This document shows, piece after piece, positions 34,652 to 42,842 of a DNA stretch of 64,000 nucleotides. Under the pieces are notes generated by a model. That model was not told the origin of the DNA. It did no database searches and saw nothing but the letters and a program-made list of their open reading frames with translations. This DNA is from Candidatus Cryosericum septentrionale (lineage in GTDB: Bacteria; Caldisericota; Caldisericia; Cryosericales; Cryosericaceae): NCBI RefSeq assembly GCF_003570995.1, contig NZ_QXIY01000035.1, positions 1-64,000 on the forward strand, written 5' to 3'. How positions within the stretch are numbered: position 1 is the stretch's first letter; every line of letters starts with the position of its first letter. Position numbers and translations under genes: made by a program.

Positions 34652-35359
34652 TTAGCGCTTGCGCGCCGTGCCGACCAGGAACGCACCGGTCAGCGGCCTG
34701 AACATACGGCCGAAGGACTCTTGCCTCGAGGCGGTGCTGTCCTGGAATGTGTCCTCGTCAGGAAGTGTGTGGATGCAGCTTTCCATCGTCAGGGCGCCAA
34801 AAGTGCCCGTGCGGTGGAACAGCAAGCGCAGGTCGGACGACGAGAAGAAATGCGCTGCCCCGTAGATGGACTCCTCGCGCTTGGCGTGTTCACGGCGAGC
34901 GTTGGCCCATGGAGAATCGTTGTTGAGGACGCCGACGACCAGCTTGCCACCCGGTCGTAGTACCCGGGCCATTTCCATGAGGGCCAGCAGCGGGTCCGTG
35001 GCAAACTCGAGCGCGGTAATCGACACGACCATGTCGAAGGTCCTGTTTTCGTAGGGGAGCTTCGCCATGTCGGCCTGATCATACCAGATGTACTGGCCGC
35101 GGTCCTGGGCCTTGCGGCGAGCTACCTCGATCATCTTCGAGGAGATGTCTACGGCAGTGACGTCGGCGCCGCCTTCGGACAACCGGATACTGTACAGTCC
35201 GGTGCCACATCCCACGTCCAGGACGGTCTTGCCCCGCACGACACCCACATGCTTGAAGATCAGAGCGCTTTCGAGCTCATCTTCATAGGCGCCCAGGGGT
35301 GTCATGTACCAGGTATCGTAAGTGTCAGCCCTACTGTCGAACAATGCTTCGTCTGCCAT
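34652..35359 (-). CDS. Class I SAM-dependent methyltransferase
   Basis: The start is ATG 35359 (MADEALFDSRADTYD) behind AGGAGG; 235 aa. Rossmann-type motif I is VLDVGCGTGLYSIRLSEGG, motif II VTAVDISSKMIEVARRKA, and the post-motif region FDMVVSITALEFATDPLLAL and ARVLRPGGKLVVGVL. The short N-terminal segment with Phe-Asp-x-x-Ala-x-x-Tyr-Asp is shared by small-molecule methyltransferases such as UbiE/Coq5 relatives. The substrate cannot be told. It may form an operon with the CBS-ACT protein. Confidence 0.9.
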   Translation of the reverse strand: MADEALFDSRADTYDTWYMTPLGAYEDELESALIFKHVGVVRGKTVLDVGCGTGLYSIRLSEGGADVTAVDISSKMIEVARRKAQDRGQYIWYDQADMAKLPYENRTFDMVVSITALEFATDPLLALMEMARVLRPGGKLVVGVLNNDSPWANARREHAKREESIYGAAHFFSSSDLRLLFHRTGTFGALTMESCIHTLPDEDTFQDSTASRQESFGRMFRPLTGAFLVGTARKR

Positions 35360-35574
35360 GTGGCGCCTCCTGGAGAACAACCTCTTCATTCATTGTCTGC
35401 GAGACACGCAGGAATGCAAGTGGAGCTATCATAGATCGCTTGACCGGAGGAGGCTGCCAGGCGACACGGTTCTCAGAACACCGCTGGAGCTGGCGAGGAA
35501 CTAGCCTGCAGAGCAGACTGACGGCCCGACGACGTGTTCATCGCCGGACCGTATTGCCAAAGGAAACCTGAGGT

Positions 35575-36216
35575 TCAAGCTTCCGTCTTCAGGTTGAAGA
35601 TGTGGTACGCGACGAGATACAGCGCGACCGCCAGCAGACTGCCGACTGCGTCCGCGATAACATGCTGCTTGAGGACCTGGGTGGCGATGACCGTGACCAC
35701 GGAAAAAGCCGTCATCAGCCAGGCGACGGGACGGTAGCGCCTCTTGACCTACCAGAAGCTTGCGGCAAGAGCAGACAGGCCGCAGTGCAATGATGGGAAG
35801 CAGTTGTAGGGGTTGTCACTGGCATACTTCGCCAGCAGAGCGTCGACGTATCTGCTGCTACCAGCGACCAGGTTGGTGGGACGGGGTACGTACGTCTGGA
35901 ACACGATGTAGACGCTGTTGCTGATGGCCTGGATGGCGATGAAGGCGACGCCGAATGCTGTAAAGATCTTCGGATGAACAACGAAGAAGAACAGGAGACA
36001 GAAGTAGAGGACGGGTTCCAGCCAGTTGTACGGGATAATGAACTGTGGGATGACCGGGACCCAACGATCGAAGGCAGTCTGGAGGGTGCGGACGTTGGCG
36101 GTGGCGTGGTTGGTCATGACGTACCAGGTCGAGGACCAGTAGACACCGCCGGCGAGAACGAGGTTCATCAGGTATCTCCACCAGTTCTCCTTCATGAATC
36201 GTCGCAGTTTGTCCAT
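35575..36216 (-). pseudogene. PAP2-type membrane phosphatase gene interrupted by an in-frame TAG
   Basis: Read from ATG 36216 (MDKLRRFMKENWWRYLMN) the frame encodes about five transmembrane helices and the PAP2-like catalytic segment YNCFPSLHCGLSALA, then meets TAG at 35751-35749. The same frame continues as VKRRYRPVAWLMTAFSVVTV and TQVLKQHVIADAVGSLLAV, which contains the last PAP2 motif (His and Asp of KQHxxxD), and ends at TGA 35577-35575. Without the TAG it would be a normal protein of 213 residues. So this is a recently broken gene, a sequencing error or a readthrough case. No pyrrolysine genes are visible. Confidence 0.8.
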
Positions 36217-36229
36217 CCGTAAGTCTGGT

Positions 36230-37657
36230 CTAGTCCTTGGCCTTCTCGGTGGTTCCTGTGAGCCAGGCGTGGATGGCACGTGCGGCCTTGCGGCCCTGAC
36301 CCATGGCCAGGATGACTGTCGCAGCACCCAGCACGATGTCGCCACCAGCGAAGACTCCCGGGACCGACGTCTCCATGGTGTCTTCGTCGGTGATGATGCC
36401 CCCGTGCCTGTTCATCTGCAGACCCGGGAGGGCGGCGGGGATAAGCGGGTTGGGGTTGTTGCCGATACCCACGACGATGACGTCCGCAGGGACATTGCTG
36501 GTCTGGCCGGCTATGGGCAAGGGACGCCTGCGACCGGATGCGTCCGGTTCCCCGAGTTGCATCTTCTGCACAGTCAGGCCGGTGACCCATCCCTCACGGT
36601 TGCCGAGGATCTCCACGGGGTTCTGGAGAAAATGGAACTCGACTCCCTCCTGGATCGCATGATGATATTCTTCTTTGCGGGCGGGCATCTCCTCCTCCGA
36701 GCGTCGATAGATGACCATGACCTTGAGAGCTCCCAGCCGCAGTGCTGTCCTGGCCGAGTCCATGGCGACATTGCCGCCGCCCAGGACCGCCACGGACTTA
36801 CCACGCAGGATGGGAGTGTCAGAGTTCTCGTCGTAGGCGTGCATGAGGTTGGCGCGCGTCAGGTACTCGTTGGCGGAATACACGCCAAGCAGGCTCTCGC
36901 CTGGGATGTGCAGGAAATTGGGAAGGCCGGCGCCACTCCCGATGAAAATGGCGTCGTAGTCCTTGCGCACTTCGTCGACCGTGATGGACTTGCCGATGAC
37001 CGTGTTGTACTGGAAATCGACGCCGAGCTTGGCCAGGTAGGCAACCTCTTGATAGACGATCTCCTTTGGCAGGCGGAACTCGGGGATGCCATACCCCAGG
37101 ACGCCTCCCGGCATATGCAGTGCTTCGAACACGGTGACGGCGTGACCCAGCTTGATGAGGTCGCCGGCCACGGTGAGTCCTGCGGGACCGCTGCCGATGA
37201 CGGCTACTCGCTTGCCGCTCGAGGGTGGAATCTGAGGGATGACTGCCGCGTGGTTCTCCCGTTCCCAGTCGGCCAGGAATCGTTCCAGTTTGCCGATCTG
37301 CACAGCCTGCCCGACGTCCCGGTGCGCCTTGCCTACCGTGCAGTTCTTCTGGCACTGGTCTTCCTGGGGGCAGACGCGCCCGCAGACGGCTGGCAGCAGG
37401 TTGGTCCCCTTGATGATTCCTATCCCGGCGAGCTCGTCGCCGGACTCGATGGCCTGGATGAACTCAGGAATGCGCACGCCGACGGGGCACCCTTCGACAC
37501 AAGGCTGGTTGGTGCAATGAAGGCAGCGCTGCGCTTCCTGCAACGCCATCTCGGGTGTGAACCCCAGTGGCACCTCGCGGACGTTGTGGACGCGTTCGGC
37601 AGGGTCCTGCTCGGGCATGACGACGGGTGGCAGCTTGAACCGAGTGGCAGCGTTCAT
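36230..37657 (-). CDS. nfnB: NfnB / GltA-like large subunit of NADH-dependent ferredoxin:NADP oxidoreductase
   Basis: The start is ATG 37657, overlapping the nfnA stop as ATGA; 475 aa. The N-terminal iron-sulfur region has CLHCTNQPCVEGCP and CGRVCPQEDQCQKNC, as in glutamate synthase small subunits. It is followed by two dinucleotide sites: VAVIGSGPAGLTVAGDL (FAD) and VAVLGGGNVAMDSARTALRL (NADPH). The end reads GVFAGGDIVLGAATVILAMG. Paired with the small subunit next door it should form the electron-bifurcating transhydrogenase NfnAB rather than glutamate synthase, for which no large subunit is seen. Confidence 0.93.
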   Translation of the reverse strand: MNAATRFKLPPVVMPEQDPAERVHNVREVPLGFTPEMALQEAQRCLHCTNQPCVEGCPVGVRIPEFIQAIESGDELAGIGIIKGTNLLPAVCGRVCPQEDQCQKNCTVGKAHRDVGQAVQIGKLERFLADWERENHAAVIPQIPPSSGKRVAVIGSGPAGLTVAGDLIKLGHAVTVFEALHMPGGVLGYGIPEFRLPKEIVYQEVAYLAKLGVDFQYNTVIGKSITVDEVRKDYDAIFIGSGAGLPNFLHIPGESLLGVYSANEYLTRANLMHAYDENSDTPILRGKSVAVLGGGNVAMDSARTALRLGALKVMVIYRRSEEEMPARKEEYHHAIQEGVEFHFLQNPVEILGNREGWVTGLTVQKMQLGEPDASGRRRPLPIAGQTSNVPADVIVVGIGNNPNPLIPAALPGLQMNRHGGIITDEDTMETSVPGVFAGGDIVLGAATVILAMGQGRKAARAIHAWLTGTTEKAKD

Positions 37658-38511
37658 CGTGACTCGCCGGCGTCCAGACCGACGCGGCACTCGTGGTCAT
37701 AGCGGTCAGCAGCAACCTGCTCCGCTGTGCGGTAGGTCCCGAGACGGCGGATCATGCTGTCCCAGTCTACTACGTGCGCATCGAACTCCGGGCCGTCCAC
37801 GCAGGCGAACTTGATCTCGCCGCTCACGGTGACACGGCATCCGCCGCACAATCCAGTCCCGTCGATCATGATGGGGTTCAGGGAGGCCATCGTGGGAATG
37901 CCGAGTTCTTTAGTGAGAAGAGACGTGAACTTCATCATGAGAGGGGGACCGATGACGACAGCCTGGTCGATGTGGGTCCCGTCGCTCATCAGAGAGCGAA
38001 TCGCGTCGGTCACGAGTCCCTTGGTGCCGTATGACCCGTCGTCGGTCGTGACGATGAGCTCATCGCTGACATTACGCATGTCGTCTTCGAGGATGAGCAG
38101 GTCGTGCGCTCTGGCTCCGAGGACTGTGATGACACGGTTGCGGGCTTCCTTCATGCCCTTCGCGATAGGGTAGAGCGGGGCTATTCCGATACCGCCGCCC
38201 ACGCATAGCACGGTTCCGAACCGCTGGATATGCGTCGGTCTGCCCAAGGGGCCCACGATGTCGTGGATGGCATTTCCGGGTCTGAGCATGGCCATCTCAC
38301 GCGTGGTCTTGCCCACGGACTGGACAATCAGCGAAATGGTCCCCATCTCGGGGTTTGCGTCGGCAATCGTCAGTGGAATCCGCTCACCGTGGTCCGTCAC
38401 ACGGATGATGACAAACTGCCCGGGTTTTCTGTGCGTTGCGACGAGTGGTGCGTCGACGACATATCTGACGACGTTGCGTCCGAGCTCTTCTCTTTTGCGG
38501 ATCGTATTCAT
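37654..38511 (-). CDS. nfnA: NfnA, FAD and [2Fe-2S] small subunit of bifurcating transhydrogenase
   Basis: The 285-aa protein belongs to the dihydroorotate-dehydrogenase electron-transfer/sulfide-dehydrogenase family. The FAD domain shows GQFVIIRVTDHGERIPLTIA, the NAD domain CVGGGIGIAPLYPIAKGMK and VIGPPLMMKF, and the [2Fe-2S] region DGTGLCGGCRV then EIKFACVDGPEFDAH. NfnA binds NADH and the partner subunit NADPH and ferredoxin, so the complex couples the three pools. That suits a fermenter with ferredoxin-reducing AOR enzymes (48188-49954). Confidence 0.93.
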   Translation of the reverse strand: MNTIRKREELGRNVVRYVVDAPLVATHRKPGQFVIIRVTDHGERIPLTIADANPEMGTISLIVQSVGKTTREMAMLRPGNAIHDIVGPLGRPTHIQRFGTVLCVGGGIGIAPLYPIAKGMKEARNRVITVLGARAHDLLILEDDMRNVSDELIVTTDDGSYGTKGLVTDAIRSLMSDGTHIDQAVVIGPPLMMKFTSLLTKELGIPTMASLNPIMIDGTGLCGGCRVTVSGEIKFACVDGPEFDAHVVDWDSMIRRLGTYRTAEQVAADRYDHECRVGLDAGESR

Positions 38512-38859
38512 GCATGCCTCTTGGTTTTCGTCGTATATGACTTCGTTACAGTATATTCCGAAAAGGCGGGAGGCATCAGACTAGTTACTGCGAAGACGCC
38601 GGGAGCTGAGGGTGCGTGCGGAAGAACTGGAGAGCAGACAACCGAAGCCGTCCGCTCTCCGAGGAAGGTTGGGTGGTGAGGGAAAGCCGCAGCCTTTCCT
38701 TCCGTGACCGTGCACAATCATACGTAGTGCGACATCTGATGCAAGCAAGGCCGTGTGATAGGCTTCATCACAATCTGTTAAGGTTTGATGGCGCCAAAAT
38801 TCTCATGAAGACTGACATCTGCCGGCTGCTCCGACAGGACGGCGTGGCTGTTCACAGGT
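38512..38859. other. Intergenic region with two small stem-loops, no gene
   Basis: Between the divergent nfnA and moxR genes no protein is convincing. GGAGAGC (38629-38635) pairs with GCTCTCC (38654-38660) and GGAAAG (38681-38686) with CTTTCC (38694-38699). The pair could belong to an untranslated leader or small RNA; I see no match to a known RNA family. Confidence 0.35.
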
Positions 38860-38888
38860 TTGCAGTTCTTTCCCAATTGTCGTATAAC
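38860..38888 (+). promoter_or_regulatory. Promoter of the moxR operon
   Basis: TTGCAG (38860-38865), a 17-base spacer, then TATAAC (38883-38888), 22 bases before the moxR GTG. A ribosome site GAGGAG lies between. Confidence 0.7.
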
Positions 38889-38909
38889 CTAGTCTAGAGA
38901 GGAGCGGAC

Positions 38910-39857
38910 GTGAGCGAGAAAACAGACAGACTGCAGGCAGCGACGGATACGGTGACCGCCATAGCGGCCAGCGTCGAGACCGTGGTGCGGGGCAAGCATG
39001 AGCAGGTCTTGTTGGCCCTGGTTCCCATGATCGCAGGTGGACACCTGCTCCTGCAAGACGTGCCGGGCGTCGGAAAGTCGACGCTTGCACAGGCGCTGGG
39101 GCAATCCATCGGCGCTTCCTACAGCCGCATCCAGTTCACGTCCGACCTTCTGCCCGCCGATATCCTCGGCGTCAACATCTATGAGGCTGCTACCGGGCAG
39201 TTCCGGTTCCGACGCGGCCCGATCTTTGCGAACGTCGTCATGGCCGATGAGATCAACAGGGCCAGCCCCAAGACCCAGTCCGCGCTTCTCGAGGCCATGA
39301 ACGATCGACGCATCACCATCGACGGGACGACATGGGAGTTGCCGGACCCGTTCTTCGTCATCGCCACGCAGAATCCCATCGAGTATGCGGGCACCTATCC
39401 TCTTCCTGAGAGCGAGCTGGACCGCTTCCAGCTGTGCATGGGCATTGGATACCCGGACGTCGAGGCGGAACGCAGGATCCTGACCGAACGCCCTGTACGG
39501 CAGCATTCCATCAATCTGCAGCCGGTAGCCTCGGTCCAACAGGTGCTGGACGCACAGGCTGCGGTCGACGAAGTGACGGTGGCGCCGGCGATGCTGGACT
39601 ACGTCCTCGCGTTTGCGCGCGCGACCCGCTCCGAGACGCTGTTCGAGGTCGGCGTCAGCCCCCGGGGCGCGATCGATCTGCTCAAGGCAGTTCGCGCATG
39701 GGCGCTGCTTCAGGGACGCACGTTCGTCGTCCCTGACGACGTCAAGACGATGGCTCCCTACGTGACATCTCACCGTATCCTGCGTCGCGGCAGTCGAAAA
39801 GGGGCATCGCGCGCCGATATCGACCGCATCTTTGAGCAGGTGCCGGCGCCTGTGTGA
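38910..39857 (+). CDS. MoxR-family AAA+ ATPase
   Basis: The start is GTG 38910 behind GAGGAG; 315 aa. Walker A is GVGKST (53-58), preceded by LLLQDVP, and Walker B is VVMADEIN (109-116), followed by the sensor-1 region FFVIATQNPIEYAGTYPLPE and the arginine-finger segment SELDRFQL. MoxR ATPases act as chaperones that mature or activate a partner complex. Here it is the first gene of a coupled trio with a DUF58 (vWA-like) protein and a transglutaminase-like membrane protein, an arrangement widespread in bacteria and associated with envelope or peptidase maturation. Confidence 0.95.
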   Translation: MSEKTDRLQAATDTVTAIAASVETVVRGKHEQVLLALVPMIAGGHLLLQDVPGVGKSTLAQALGQSIGASYSRIQFTSDLLPADILGVNIYEAATGQFRFRRGPIFANVVMADEINRASPKTQSALLEAMNDRRITIDGTTWELPDPFFVIATQNPIEYAGTYPLPESELDRFQLCMGIGYPDVEAERRILTERPVRQHSINLQPVASVQQVLDAQAAVDEVTVAPAMLDYVLAFARATRSETLFEVGVSPRGAIDLLKAVRAWALLQGRTFVVPDDVKTMAPYVTSHRILRRGSRKGASRADIDRIFEQVPAPV

Positions 39858-40879
39858 CGGGGGTCTCCGGCAGCCGGAGCGCCATGAGTCTGGTCGAGGT
39901 GCGATTCAGGAAGTACCACCGGGCTGAACGATTGACGCGCAGCGGCCTGTTGTTTTTCCTTGCCATCATCGGCATCGGGGCGGTCGCCATCAACTCGGGC
40001 AACAACCTTCTGTATCTCGTCTTTAGTGCACTCCTTTCTGCACTCATCTTCTCGGGACTGCTGTCGGTCGCCAACCTTCGCCGTCTCGATGTCTCGCTCG
40101 ACACGGTGGACGAGATCTATGCAGGCCGTCCGGCATCGTTGGCCGTCCGGGTTCGCAATACCGGTTCGTTCCCGTTGTTCTTCGCACGCGTCAGTGTCCG
40201 GGCGGATGGAGACACTGTATCGCTGAGTGTTCCCTTTGTGGGCGCTCGTTCTGCCGTGGAACTTCCGCTCACCCTTACCCTGCCCACGCGTGGGCGTGTG
40301 ACGGGACTGCGGGCGGACATTGCGTCCACGTTCCCGTTCGGTATCGTCGAGATGCGAAGAGACGTAGCTGTCGGTGGCGAACTGATCGTGTACCCGCAGG
40401 TCCACCCTATCCTTCTGCAGCAGCAGGACGAACAGGGTGAGCACCGTCTCGAGAGGGCGAGGGCAGGCGACGACGGCGATTTCTTCTCTCTACGCAGGTA
40501 CCATGCGGGAGACGATTCTCGCCACATCGACTGGAAAGTGTCGGCGCGGAGGGGCGATCCCTACGTCGTGGAGCAGGAAGCCAGGTATCAGCAGGAGACC
40601 GTGTTCTACCTCGACACGGCAAGGGGCGCCTGGCCTGACAGCCAGGCGTTCGAACTGGGCGTCTCGAAGATTGCGAGTGGCCTGACGTCGGTCTTCGAGT
40701 CCGGAGAGGCTATCGCGCTTGCGCTTCCCGGATCGTTCCTGGACGGACGTGACCGCAGGGCGTGGCAGCAGGCAATGGAACTGATGGCCCTTACGGAACT
40801 CACCGAGGACCCACCCCATCCTGGACCTCTGCACAGCTTCACGCACGAAGACATTAGCTTCGTGAACGGTGCCCCATGA
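39854..40879 (+). CDS. DUF58 domain membrane protein
   Basis: GTG 39854 overlaps the moxR stop (GTGA); ATG 39884 is a possible later start. Two hydrophobic helices lie at about 32-70 (GLLFFLAIIGIGAVAIN and LYLVFSALLSALIFSGLL), followed by a beta domain. The DUF58 core includes GDDGDFFSLRRYHAGDDSRH and IDWKVSARRGDPYVVEQE, the most conserved piece of the family and the start of its vWA-like fold. In MoxR operons this protein is thought to be the ATPase partner. It is coupled at both ends by 4-base overlaps. Confidence 0.93.
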   Translation: MTGVSGSRSAMSLVEVRFRKYHRAERLTRSGLLFFLAIIGIGAVAINSGNNLLYLVFSALLSALIFSGLLSVANLRRLDVSLDTVDEIYAGRPASLAVRVRNTGSFPLFFARVSVRADGDTVSLSVPFVGARSAVELPLTLTLPTRGRVTGLRADIASTFPFGIVEMRRDVAVGGELIVYPQVHPILLQQQDEQGEHRLERARAGDDGDFFSLRRYHAGDDSRHIDWKVSARRGDPYVVEQEARYQQETVFYLDTARGAWPDSQAFELGVSKIASGLTSVFESGEAIALALPGSFLDGRDRRAWQQAMELMALTELTEDPPHPGPLHSFTHEDISFVNGAP

Positions 40880-42804
40880 GGAGTTCGCTGGACATCCGCC
40901 GCATGCTGGGGTTCCTGCTCGGCCTTACGGCGTGTGGGTTTCTGTCCATCGTCGAGCCCTGGTATGCTCTGTATGCTGTCGCATTCGTCGTGGCCCTGCT
41001 CCTGGCCGGGCACGTTCATGGGCGCTGGGGACGGCGTGCCTTCGAAGCACTCCCCCTCGTCTGGTTCCTCGTCCTCATGGTCCTGGGGACCCAGCTTTTC
41101 GCCCTCCTGGCGCAGGCGATGCTGGCAGCAATGGCGTGCCGATTCGTCCTGACGGACAATACCCGTGACTATCAGGGGCTGGTGCTCATCGCTGTCTTCG
41201 TAACTGTCCTGTCTGCCGCCGGGTCCATCTCGGTGGCGTTCGGGCTTCTGCTGCTCGCTGAGTTTCTGATCGCGACTGTCCTGCTGATCATGGCCCAGTT
41301 CGAAGGCAGAGTCCCGCATATCACCCGGGGATTCTATAGTGCCATCGTCGTGTCTGCGCTCGTGTCGTTTGTGTTTGCGTTTGGCGTGTTCTTCGCCCTT
41401 CCGCGGTGGACACTGGGCTATATCAAGGGCAGTCCTGCGCTGGCGACCCAGACGACAGGTTTCTCCAAGGACGTCACGATCACCCCTGGGGAGGTGCAGC
41501 AGGACAATACCGTTGTCATGCGTGTCGAGCCCGGGAAGGGTGGGTCCCGGTTGCCCCTGCCCGCCTACATCTCGGGCATGCGCTACACGACCTTCAGTGG
41601 CAGGCAATGGCTAGTCGCGGCCGGTCGCCCCGAGTCCGTGTACGCGTCCACCGGGATCGATTCGTTCGTAGTAAGCGACCAGCAGCCCGATACGCTGACG
41701 ACCGTCTACCTCGAGCCGACCGGGACGGACGTCGTCTTTGGGCTGGAACACATTACTGATCTGCGAGGGCAGTTCCAGTACCTCCGCCGCGACGCAGAGG
41801 GCAACCTGTTCACGGATGCGCCCTACTACAAGACCATCCGGTATGACGTCTCGTCACTCGATCAGGACACGTTCCCTGTCGACAGTCTCGTGGCTCGCCG
41901 ACCGGCATTGCTGGACAGGTACCTTCAGGTCCCAGAGCTTTCGCAGGCTTTCCGGGACGTTGCCGCACGCGTCGTTCGGGGCCTGACGGTCAGAGACAAG
42001 GCGCTGGCGACTCGCGACTATCTCCTTGCTAACTATGAATACTCACTGAACCCGACAGCAACGTCGGTCGAGGACTTCGTCGTCAACCGGCACACCGGGT
42101 ACTGCGAGCATTTTGCCACGTCCATGGCGTTGCTGCTGCGTGTCGAGGGCGTTCGCACCCGCCTGGTGTCAGGCTTCGTGGCCACAGAGTGGAACAAAGC
42201 CTCGGGGTATCTCATTGTGCGGGCCAAGGACGCGCACACGTGGGTCGAAGTCCTGGACAGGGAAACCTGGGTCCGCTACGACCCGACGCCCAGTTCCTTC
42301 CAGCAGGTGTCGCTGATTACGAATATCCTCGACAACGTTCGCATGGCCTGGTACCGGAACGTCGTCATGTATGACCTGGCCAGGCAGGTGCAGACAGCCA
42401 ACAGTCTCGGCCGGTTTTTCACGGGCAGCGGCCGTGCCATCGCCTCTGCGTTCGAGTCCTTCCGGACGGTGGCGTCGCGCCTGCTGCGCGATTGGCGTGT
42501 CCTTTCCGGTATTGTGGTTGCAGCCGCCCTGGTGTTCCTGCTGATGCGAAACCGCGAATGGCGCAGTCCCGACCGCCTTTCCGCCGCGCTCGAGGGTCTC
42601 ATGGGCGAACGGCGACGATCGGGAGAAACGCTTCTTGAGCTGGCTGGGCGCGTCGACGCTCCCTCAGCCGTGCTGGACCTTGTCTGGAGGCTCTACCGGC
42701 TGCATTTCGAGAGCGGAGTGACTTCCACTGACAGCGAGCAAGCTCTTGCACGAGCGATCCGCGGCGTGCAGCAAGCTCGGGCAACCGCTGGCCCTCAATT
42801 GTGA
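40876..42804 (+). CDS. Transglutaminase-like TgpA-type membrane protein
   Basis: ATG 40876 overlaps the DUF58 stop; 642 aa. Six or seven transmembrane helices occupy residues 1-175. An extracytoplasmic domain follows with the transglutaminase catalytic triad Cys410 (GYCEHFATSMALL), His454 (DAHTWVEV) and Asp469 (YDPTP). A further helix lies at about 540-556 (VLSGIVVAAALVFLLM), then a cytoplasmic DUF4129-like tail. Proteins of this type (TgpA/DUF3488) are peptidase- or transglutaminase-like enzymes tied to MoxR-DUF58 pairs and to envelope integrity. Its stop is part of a long palindrome shared with the convergent lpd gene. Confidence 0.93.
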   Translation: MRSSLDIRRMLGFLLGLTACGFLSIVEPWYALYAVAFVVALLLAGHVHGRWGRRAFEALPLVWFLVLMVLGTQLFALLAQAMLAAMACRFVLTDNTRDYQGLVLIAVFVTVLSAAGSISVAFGLLLLAEFLIATVLLIMAQFEGRVPHITRGFYSAIVVSALVSFVFAFGVFFALPRWTLGYIKGSPALATQTTGFSKDVTITPGEVQQDNTVVMRVEPGKGGSRLPLPAYISGMRYTTFSGRQWLVAAGRPESVYASTGIDSFVVSDQQPDTLTTVYLEPTGTDVVFGLEHITDLRGQFQYLRRDAEGNLFTDAPYYKTIRYDVSSLDQDTFPVDSLVARRPALLDRYLQVPELSQAFRDVAARVVRGLTVRDKALATRDYLLANYEYSLNPTATSVEDFVVNRHTGYCEHFATSMALLLRVEGVRTRLVSGFVATEWNKASGYLIVRAKDAHTWVEVLDRETWVRYDPTPSSFQQVSLITNILDNVRMAWYRNVVMYDLARQVQTANSLGRFFTGSGRAIASAFESFRTVASRLLRDWRVLSGIVVAAALVFLLMRNREWRSPDRLSAALEGLMGERRRSGETLLELAGRVDAPSAVLDLVWRLYRLHFESGVTSTDSEQALARAIRGVQQARATAGPQL

Positions 42805-42842
42805 ATTCCCTTGGTGTCAGGCACTATGGGGGTTCACAATTG
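42796..42842. terminator. Palindrome shared by two convergent stop codons
   Basis: CAATTGTGAA (42796-42805) and TTCACAATTG (42833-42842) are perfect 10-base arms. Each arm contains the TGA stop of one gene: tgpA-type at 42802-42804 and lpd at 42836-42834. TTCCC and GGGGG inside can extend the stem. Probably a bidirectional terminator without T-runs. Confidence 0.6.

Noticed and set aside
35749-35751. Pyrrolysine insertion at the TAG of the PAP2 gene
   Set aside because: No pyl genes are visible and PAP2 enzymes have no known use of pyrrolysine; nonsense mutation or sequence error is simpler.
38585-38715. RNase P, SRP or tmRNA gene in the nfnA-moxR gap
   Set aside because: Only two short stems exist and none of the conserved sequences of these RNAs is found.
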